Origin: Thauera carbonicopians
Lineage (GTDB): Bacteria > Pseudomonadota > Gammaproteobacteria > Burkholderiales > Rhodocyclaceae
Length of the DNA: 55,944 nt
Assembly: GCF_025699485.1 (NCBI RefSeq)
Contig: NZ_JANUXN010000022.1
Span: 1 to 55,944 of the forward strand
Direction: 5' to 3'
In this document: piece after piece, positions 50,873-55,944 of the stretch
How positions within the stretch are numbered: position 1 is the stretch's first letter
Layout: every line of letters begins with the position of its first letter
Notes under the pieces: model-generated
What the model was told of the DNA's origin: nothing
Seen by the model: only the letters and a program-made list of their open reading frames with translations
The model's database searches: none
Position numbers and translations under genes: made by a program

Positions 50873-51757
50873 TCAGACTTTCAGGTGCTGATGGCCCCAG
50901 GCGCTGGTCACGTCGTAGGTCCGAACCTCGTTGTCGTCCTCCTCGACTTCCAGGCCGCCCCAACCATACTCGATCTGTGCGCCGGACGGACTTTGAACGT
51001 AGAAGGAGAACATGTGGTCGTTGATGTGCCGTCCCAGTGCGCGCGTCTGCGGCGCGCCGTACCGGCGCACGCGGTCGAGTGCACGGCCGACGTCGTCGAA
51101 TTCGTGTACCTGCAGCATCAGATGGCCGAGCCGGCGTCCGATCGGCAGGTAGCCAATGGCCACGCTGTGGTGCCTGCTGTTGCAGCGCATGAAGACGAAG
51201 TTACCCTGGCGGCCGCCGTAATCCTGCGTCGACACGTAGTCGCTGACCGTGAAGCCGAGCAGGTCGCAGTAGAAGCGCTGGGTTTCGGTGACGTTTTCGG
51301 CTACCAGCATCACATGCCCCAGTCCCTGCTGCTCGGTGACGAAGCCGCCGTGCGCCACCGGGGCGTGGAAAGGCGTCTGGGGGCGCATCAGCGAGCCGCA
51401 GCTCAGTTCCACCGCGAGGCCGGCCGGATCCACGAAATGGCGCAGCGCCTGAACGCAGCGTGCGGCACATTCTTCCGTGCCGCCTGTCCGAACCGCATGG
51501 CCGGCCGCGGCGAGGCGGGCATGGATGGCTTCGACGTCCTCGATGCAGTCGGCCTCCAGGCCGAGCGCCACGATGTCGTTGCGTGGCCCGGTGCTCAGAT
51601 GGATGCGCCATGGCCGGTCATCCACCCGCAGCCAGGCTTCGCGCCCGCCGCTGCCTGCGGCCACCTCGCAGGCGAGGACCTCGCGCGCGAATGCAGTCCA
51701 TGCTTCGACGTCCTCCGTCTCGATCTGGATATAGGCTAGACGTTTTACTTGTGCCAT
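50873..51757 (-). CDS. Type I extradiol ring-cleavage dioxygenase (BphC/HsaC-like)
   Basis: 294 residues with two vicinal-oxygen-chelate modules. The Fe(II) ligands are His148 (GLGHVML), His212 (LGHLML) and Glu263 (QIEYGWGG), and the second-shell segment RHINDHMFSFYVQSPSG is intact, so a functional meta-cleavage enzyme for a catechol or biphenyl-like diol is expected. The N-terminal module lacks metal ligands, as usual. It lies 21 bp after a lipocalin-like gene in the same transcript as the C-C hydrolase. Confidence 0.93.
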   Translation of the reverse strand: MAQVKRLAYIQIETEDVEAWTAFAREVLACEVAAGSGGREAWLRVDDRPWRIHLSTGPRNDIVALGLEADCIEDVEAIHARLAAAGHAVRTGGTEECAARCVQALRHFVDPAGLAVELSCGSLMRPQTPFHAPVAHGGFVTEQQGLGHVMLVAENVTETQRFYCDLLGFTVSDYVSTQDYGGRQGNFVFMRCNSRHHSVAIGYLPIGRRLGHLMLQVHEFDDVGRALDRVRRYGAPQTRALGRHINDHMFSFYVQSPSGAQIEYGWGGLEVEEDDNEVRTYDVTSAWGHQHLKV

Positions 51758-51778
51758 CGTGTTCTTCTCCTGATGCCG

Positions 51779-52216
51779 CTATTGCTTGCCTGCCCGCCGC
51801 CAAGCGAGGATCGCGGTCCTCGCTTCGGGCGTGCCCTCTTCGATGCGCGCGACCAGCGTGATCTCGTCTGCGCTCTTGCGTATCACCTTCCGCCGTTGCG
51901 CACTGCCCTGCCAGTTGGGGAATATGCACAGCTCGATGTGGTGGGTTACCGTCTCGCCGTCGTAGCTGTAGCGTCCGGCGTAGGTGAGGTATTCGTCGTA
52001 GGCCCGGGCCTTGTCGGCGTCGCTGGCGTCCCATTGGCCGCCGCTGCGGAAGGGCGTGCGTGGCTTGCGCGAGATTACGCAGAACATGGTGTCGGTGCCG
52101 CGTCCATAGTCGATGAAGCCTTCCAGGTTCTCGCCGAACGGATACACGCAGCGGCCGTCGTCGTATTCCTGCCGCCAGGAGACGATCTCCCAGCGTCCCT
52201 CGATGTCCTTCGTCAT
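51779..52216 (-). CDS. Lipocalin-like domain protein
   Basis: 145 residues that read as one small beta-barrel: IEGRWEIVSWRQEYDDGRCVYPFGEN near the start and YAGRYSYDGETVTHHIELCIFPNWQGSAQRRKV in the middle, the pattern of lipocalin_5-type proteins. No signal peptide. It lies 11 bp after the hydrolase gene and 21 bp before the dioxygenase gene, fully inside the meta-cleavage transcript. It may bind the hydrophobic substrate or product; nothing more can be said. Confidence 0.8.
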   Translation of the reverse strand: MTKDIEGRWEIVSWRQEYDDGRCVYPFGENLEGFIDYGRGTDTMFCVISRKPRTPFRSGGQWDASDADKARAYDEYLTYAGRYSYDGETVTHHIELCIFPNWQGSAQRRKVIRKSADEITLVARIEEGTPEARTAILAWRRAGKQ

Positions 52217-52227
52217 GCTTGGTTCTC

Positions 52228-53094
52228 CTATCTCACTGCTCGATCAAGAGGCAGGGGTTCGTCCAGGCCTGCCTCACCGAGGAAATCGCCTACCAGGCGG
52301 GTGAAGCGGGCTGCCTGTTCGATCTGCGTCCAGTGGCCGCAACGGCCGAACACGTGGAGTTGCGCGCGCGGCAGCAGGCCGGTCAGCGTGACCGAACTCT
52401 GCAGCGGGATGACGCGGTCCTCGCGGCCGTGGATCAGCAGGGTTTCGTGCGGAATGCATCGAATCTCGTCCTCGGCGCTGGCGAGTGCCTTCACCCAGCG
52501 CTGGCGTGGCGCCGGGAACATGGCTGCGAAGGCTTCCTGGAAGCCAGGCTGGATGCTTGCCTCATAGCGCAGGCGGGCGAGGTCGTCGGTGATCAGGCGG
52601 CGGTCGTAGGCGAAGATGTCGAGGATGCGCTTCATGTTTTCGGGTGAGGGTTCGTATCCCCACACGGCTTCCAGTCCGTCGGTGATCGGGAAATCGAGCC
52701 CCGCGCTGCCCATCAGCACCATGCGCCGTACCCGATGCGGATGGCGGATCGCCAGCTTCAGCGCGAGTGCGCCGCCGAAGGAGTTGCCGACGATGTCGGC
52801 CTGCGGCAGGTCGAGCGCGTCGAGCAGTCCGATGGCCTGTTCGACCCAGGTGTCGACGTCGTAGCGCTGGCCCGGCCGCCGTTCGGTAAAGCCGAATCCG
52901 ACCATGTCGGGAATCAGGACACGGCGCCCCTCGGCAAGCGGGTGCATGACCGTGCGCCAGTTGACGAAGCCGCTGACGCCTGGCCCCGAACCGTGAATCA
53001 TCAGCAGCGGAAAACCCTTGCCGAGGTCGTGATAGTTGGTGCGCACGCCGCGGATCTCGATGCTGTGGCCCAATTCCGGGTTGCTCTGGTTCAT
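52228..53094 (-). CDS. Meta-cleavage-product (C-C bond) hydrolase
   Basis: 288 residues. The oxyanion region HGSGPG (34-39) with the following VSGFVNW, nucleophile Ser105 in GNSFGG, Asp226 (GREDRVIP) and His254 (GRCGHW) form the full triad of DmpD/XylF/BphD-like enzymes. It hydrolyses the ring-fission product of the extradiol dioxygenase to a carboxylate and a 2-hydroxydienoate. It is the first gene of the transcript hydrolase-lipocalin-dioxygenase and is divergent from the GntR regulator across a 30-bp palindrome. Confidence 0.93.
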   Translation of the reverse strand: MNQSNPELGHSIEIRGVRTNYHDLGKGFPLLMIHGSGPGVSGFVNWRTVMHPLAEGRRVLIPDMVGFGFTERRPGQRYDVDTWVEQAIGLLDALDLPQADIVGNSFGGALALKLAIRHPHRVRRMVLMGSAGLDFPITDGLEAVWGYEPSPENMKRILDIFAYDRRLITDDLARLRYEASIQPGFQEAFAAMFPAPRQRWVKALASAEDEIRCIPHETLLIHGREDRVIPLQSSVTLTGLLPRAQLHVFGRCGHWTQIEQAARFTRLVGDFLGEAGLDEPLPLDRAVR

Positions 53095-53124
53095 CTCTCC
53101 TGCTCCTGTAGGTGTGGCGCCCGC

Positions 53125-53154
53125 TTCGTTAAAAATATCGATATTTTTAACGAA
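53125..53154. promoter_or_regulatory. Perfect 30-bp palindromic operator
   Basis: The half-site TTCGTTAAAAATATC (53125-53139) is followed without spacer by its exact reverse complement to 53154. It lies 31 bp upstream of the meta-cleavage hydrolase and 95 bp upstream of the GntR start, in an AT-rich island. A -10-like TATGAT for the GntR gene is at 53214-53219. GntR/FCD repressors bind such palindromes, so this is the probable operator for both directions. Confidence 0.8.
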
Positions 53155-53248
53155 AGAATTTTTTTAATTAGATTGTCTTTTATTTTGTTGGCTGTCAACA
53201 TCCTTTGCAGTGCTATGATTTTCCGTCCCATGAACACTTTTCCCGACG

Positions 53249-53986
53249 ATGCAACTCAACTCCTCACTTGCTGCGGATTTCTCCGCTGCCGACGATGCTC
53301 CTTCCACCCTGATCGAAGCGGCCTATCGCAGGATTCGGCGTGACATCGTCCTGGGCGTCCACCCTCCGGGTGAGCGGCTGCGCATCGAACATCTCAAGAC
53401 CCGCTATACGGCGAGTTCCAGCACTTTGCGCGAGGCGCTCGCGCTGCTGGTGTCCGACGCACTGGTGGTCGCCCAGGGGCAGCGCGGCTTTTCGGTGGCG
53501 CCGATGTCGCTGGCCGACCTCGAAGACCTCTCCTATGTGCGTTCCTTGGTCGAGGCGGAAGCGGCCAGCCAGAGTCTCGTCCACGGCAAGGACGAATGGG
53601 AGGCACGCCTAGTCAGCGCCTTCCACAAGCTTTCGTTGACCGAGGAAAGGCTGGCTGCGCGCACGCCCGAGGTGTACGAGGAATGGGAGCGGCGCAACTT
53701 CGAGTTCCATGAAGCGCTGGTCGGCGCCTGTGGCTCGCCGCGGCTGCTCGAGGCGCGCGCACGCTTGCATCTGCAGGCTGAACGTTACCGGCGGCTGTCG
53801 GCGCTCGACGGCCCCCGCCCAGGTGCAGTCCATGCCGAACACGAGCAGATATTCCGCTTCGCCCTTGCCCGCGATGCTGATGCGCTCACCATGGTGCTCC
53901 GGCGTCATGTCCGGCGCTCGCTGGACGTGATCCGCGACAGCGGCCTGCTCGGCGGCAGGCCTGTCGCTGGCGGCAAGACGGCCTGA
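53249..53986 (+). CDS. GntR-family regulator, FadR/FCD subfamily
   Basis: 245 residues. The N-terminal winged helix-turn-helix covers about 18-85 (AAYRRIRRDIVLGVHPPGERL, TLREALALLVSDALVVAQ). The C-terminal FCD domain has the expected Arg/Glu/His metal-type residues in EWERRNFEFHEALVGACGS and AVHAEHEQIFRFALARDADA. It is divergent from the hydrolase-dioxygenase transcript and convergent with the cupin gene. It most likely represses the meta-cleavage genes until a pathway acid or CoA-like intermediate binds. Confidence 0.9.
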   Translation: MQLNSSLAADFSAADDAPSTLIEAAYRRIRRDIVLGVHPPGERLRIEHLKTRYTASSSTLREALALLVSDALVVAQGQRGFSVAPMSLADLEDLSYVRSLVEAEAASQSLVHGKDEWEARLVSAFHKLSLTEERLAARTPEVYEEWERRNFEFHEALVGACGSPRLLEARARLHLQAERYRRLSALDGPRPGAVHAEHEQIFRFALARDADALTMVLRRHVRRSLDVIRDSGLLGGRPVAGGKTA

Positions 53987-54012
53987 CGGATCCGCCTTGC
54001 GCCAGCGGCCAT

Positions 54013-54543
54013 TCAGCTGCGCTGTGCGCCGAGCAGCACGAAGAACACGCGTGCCGGATGCCCGCTGCGGTTGCGCCAGGCGTGGCGTGTGCCGATCTGT
54101 ACGATGACGTCGCCCTGGCGCAGGCAGCGGGTCACGCCGCCATCGAGTTCCAGCCAGATTTCGCCAGCCACCACGACGCCATAGTCGATGGTGTCGGAGC
54201 GGTGGAAGCCGGGCGCATCCGGCTCGAAGCATTCGGCCAGACCCGGCAGGCGGCGGGCAATCTCGGCGACGGCCGCTGCTGGGTCGCCACCGTGTCCGGC
54301 TGACTCCGGTGGAAAAGTCACCAGCATGGCCACTGTTCCGCCTTGTGCGGGGACCACGGAGGCCAGCGCGGCGGCGCTGTCGGCAGGACGTGCTTCGATA
54401 TGTGATTGTGGTGTGGTCCCCCAGGCGATGCCGACCTCGAAGCCGGGGGTGTGCTCGAAGGCACCACCCAGCAGCGGGCCTTCCAGCAAAATGTCGGACT
54501 GTCCGGCACTGCCGTGGCCGGTGACGATGCGGATCGTGCTCAT
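54013..54543 (-). CDS. Cupin-domain protein
   Basis: 176 residues. The C-terminal cupin barrel shows SDTIDYGVVVAGEIWLELDGG and LRQGDVIVQIGTRHAWRNRSG, with a partial metal-ligand set (Glu and His positions; the first motif has DYG where His is common). The N-terminal 90 residues are an additional domain without assignment. It overlaps the alcohol dehydrogenase gene by 4 bp (ATGA) and is probably cotranscribed with it and the aldolase gene. Its function in the pathway is unknown. Confidence 0.82.
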   Translation of the reverse strand: MSTIRIVTGHGSAGQSDILLEGPLLGGAFEHTPGFEVGIAWGTTPQSHIEARPADSAAALASVVPAQGGTVAMLVTFPPESAGHGGDPAAAVAEIARRLPGLAECFEPDAPGFHRSDTIDYGVVVAGEIWLELDGGVTRCLRQGDVIVQIGTRHAWRNRSGHPARVFFVLLGAQRS

Positions 54544-55646
54544 CGATGCACGATGTGGAAGTTGGTGAATCCGCTGGCCTGGGTCTCGACGATCTCCAAT
54601 GCCTCGTTGAGTTGCTCCAGCGGATAGGCTCGTGCTTCGAGCACACCGAGGTCTACCAGACCCGCGTCGATCAGCTTCGCCATCTCGTCGCCCTCGGCCG
54701 TGGAGAACCACAGGGAGCCGATGTATTGCCATTGGGCGCACATGAAGGGGTGAGGGTCGATGGGAATCGGGCCGGCAACGCCGCCGATCTGCACGATGCG
54801 CCCCCCGCGGGCGACGCCCTGCATGGCATCCACCGACAGTTCGGCCGGCGCCTTGGCGCCCAGCGTGTCGAGCATGGCATCCACCCCGCCAGGCACGAGG
54901 TCGCGCACGCGCGCCGCGATGCCCTGTCCGTCCAGGCGCAGCGGCAGCACGCGCTTGGGATCGAGCGCCGCCAGCCGCCCCAGCAGGGCCGCGTCGCGCG
55001 CCACGACCACTACGCGGGCAGCGCCGAAAGCCAGCGCCAGCAGGGTCGCGCCCACGCCCAGCGTGCCGGTTGCACCGAGGATCAGGATGCTCTGCCCTGG
55101 CCGCAGGGCACTCTTGCGGATGGCCGAGTAGGCCGTGCCCAGGTAGCCGAAGCGCGTTGCATGGGCAGCGGGAATGCTGTCAGGCAGGCGCACCAGGTTG
55201 GTGGCTGGTGTGGTCATGTACTCGGCGTAACCTGCATACGGGTATTTCTCGAACAGGGTCTGCGATCCCTTGCCGAAGCCGAAATAGCCGGAAAAGGTGT
55301 AGTCCTCGCAGCGGGTGGATTCGCCCTGCTTGCAGTAGCGGCACTCGCCGCAGGACAGGCCCGGGTTCGCGTAGACCCGGTCTCCCGGCTTGAAGGACTT
55401 CACCGCCGAACCGACGGCTGCCACGGTGCCGGCCGCGTCCAGCCCGAAAATGGCGGGCAGCGCCGGCAGCGGCAGGAAGGGATACCAAGTGGGGAAATGC
55501 GTCACGACGTTGCGCAGGTTGGGAATCAAGCCGCAGGCCTCCACCTTCACCAGTACGTCATGCTCGCGCGGTTTGGGGATGGGCATCTCGTCGATGGAAA
55601 ACTTGCCGCCGATTTCGTGCAGGCGGGCCGCCCTCATTCTTGTCAT
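54540..55646 (-). CDS. Zinc-type alcohol dehydrogenase (MDR superfamily)
   Basis: 368 residues. The structural-zinc Cys set is complete (Cys99, Cys102, Cys105, Cys113 in CGECRYCKQGESTRC). Cys38 could be a catalytic-zinc ligand, but the GHE motif is replaced by GLDAAG (68-73), as in zinc-independent quinone-reductase-like members. The nucleotide-binding Rossmann motif GATGTLGVGA is near residue 195. It lies between the aldolase fragment and the cupin gene. Oxidation or reduction of a small pathway alcohol or aldehyde is likely. Confidence 0.88.
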   Translation of the reverse strand: MTRMRAARLHEIGGKFSIDEMPIPKPREHDVLVKVEACGLIPNLRNVVTHFPTWYPFLPLPALPAIFGLDAAGTVAAVGSAVKSFKPGDRVYANPGLSCGECRYCKQGESTRCEDYTFSGYFGFGKGSQTLFEKYPYAGYAEYMTTPATNLVRLPDSIPAAHATRFGYLGTAYSAIRKSALRPGQSILILGATGTLGVGATLLALAFGAARVVVVARDAALLGRLAALDPKRVLPLRLDGQGIAARVRDLVPGGVDAMLDTLGAKAPAELSVDAMQGVARGGRIVQIGGVAGPIPIDPHPFMCAQWQYIGSLWFSTAEGDEMAKLIDAGLVDLGVLEARAYPLEQLNEALEIVETQASGFTNFHIVHR

Positions 55647-55674
55647 AGTCTCTCTCCTTTGGTGTCGTGCGGGA

Positions 55675-55944
55675 TCAAGCGCGGACGGCTGTGGGCAGCT
55701 TGCCCTGGGTTCTCGCCAGATTCAGTGCGGTATCCTCGATCATGTCCTCCTGCCCGCCGACCATGCCGCGCCGCCCCATCTCGACCAGGATCTCGCGCGC
55801 CGGCACGCCGTACTTCTTCTCCGCGCGCTTGGCGAACAGCAGGAAGGAGCCATAGACGCCGGCATAACCCAGCGTCAGCGCATCGCGGTCGATGCGGATC
55901 GGGAAATCCATGATCGGCACCACCAGGTCCTCGGCCACGTCCTG
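55675..55944 (-). CDS. 4-hydroxy-2-oxovalerate aldolase, C-terminal part (cut by window edge)
   Basis: The last 89 residues of a gene that begins beyond the right edge. [24 protein letters not shown] and the closing [20 protein letters not shown] are the C-terminal communication domain of MhpE/BphI/DmpG-type aldolases, which split 4-hydroxy-2-oxovalerate into pyruvate and acetaldehyde and channel the aldehyde to a partner dehydrogenase. The partner gene should lie just outside the window. It confirms a meta-cleavage lower pathway. Confidence 0.93.
   Translation of the reverse strand, partial: QDVAEDLVVPIMDFPIRIDRDALTLGYAGVYGSFLLFAKRAEKKYGVPAREILVEMGRRGMVGGQEDMIEDTALNLARTQGKLPTAVRA

Overview
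The window reads as a chromosome segment of a high-GC betaproteobacterium. Gene content and codon use suggest the Azoarcus/Thauera/Aromatoleum neighbourhood, but this is an inference from style, since no rRNA or tRNA is present. Almost every gene can be placed in a family. No rRNA, tRNA, CRISPR array or complete insertion sequence was seen.

Left part (1-21,120). A urate-degradation operon on the minus strand (puuE fragment, uraD, puuD, uraH) is transcribed away from a LysR regulator. A UspA protein follows. Next is a tightly overlapping nickel-uptake operon (nikK-L-M-Q-O, then nikR) that begins with a TonB receptor gene reduced to plug plus last strand; a near-consensus NikR operator lies just upstream. 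Then come a FIST sensor/GGDEF-EAL pair, a siderophore receptor with a Fur-box-like site, a siderophore-binding protein, an ABC exporter, a VF530 protein, a ceramidase-family membrane protein, a 14-TM MFS exporter and an AraC regulator.

Mobile remnant (about 21,135-26,973). A 5.8-kb block is flanked by the same 8-mer (ATGAAAAA, i.e. TTTTTCAT), has a tyrosine recombinase at one end and a relaxase 3' scrap near the other. It matches what I know of Tn4371-type ICE attachment sites. The cargo is a compact operon: DsbA/FrnE-like protein, two different SMR exporter subunits, a nucleoside-deaminase-like enzyme, and a MarR regulator. The same palindrome (TGCATG-N2-CATGCA) occurs at the operon promoter and in front of marR. 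The right end sits in the T-tract of the terminator of the next host gene.

Right part (27,048-55,944) is catabolic. (a) A Baeyer-Villiger monooxygenase, two SDR dehydrogenases and a MetX-fold hydrolase, divergent from a meta-pathway-type outer-membrane protein: a cyclic alcohol/ketone to lactone/ester route is likely. (b) A Na+/H+ antiporter-family protein. (c) A four-gene envelope module: YCF48-like, RND/MMPL, DUF1302, DUF1329. (d) A minus-strand operon of flavin/2Fe-2S reductase, M20-like protein, Asp/Glu-racemase-like protein, alpha/beta hydrolase and two amidases, with SnoaL and SDR genes nearby. (e) A meta-cleavage block: hydrolase, lipocalin-like protein, extradiol dioxygenase, AraC; a GntR regulator divergent across a perfect 30-bp palindrome; then cupin, alcohol dehydrogenase and the 3' part of a 4-hydroxy-2-oxovalerate aldolase gene, cut by the window end. 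Modules (c)-(e) look like one uptake/degradation locus for an aromatic compound carrying amide or ester bonds; the substrate cannot be read from the sequence.
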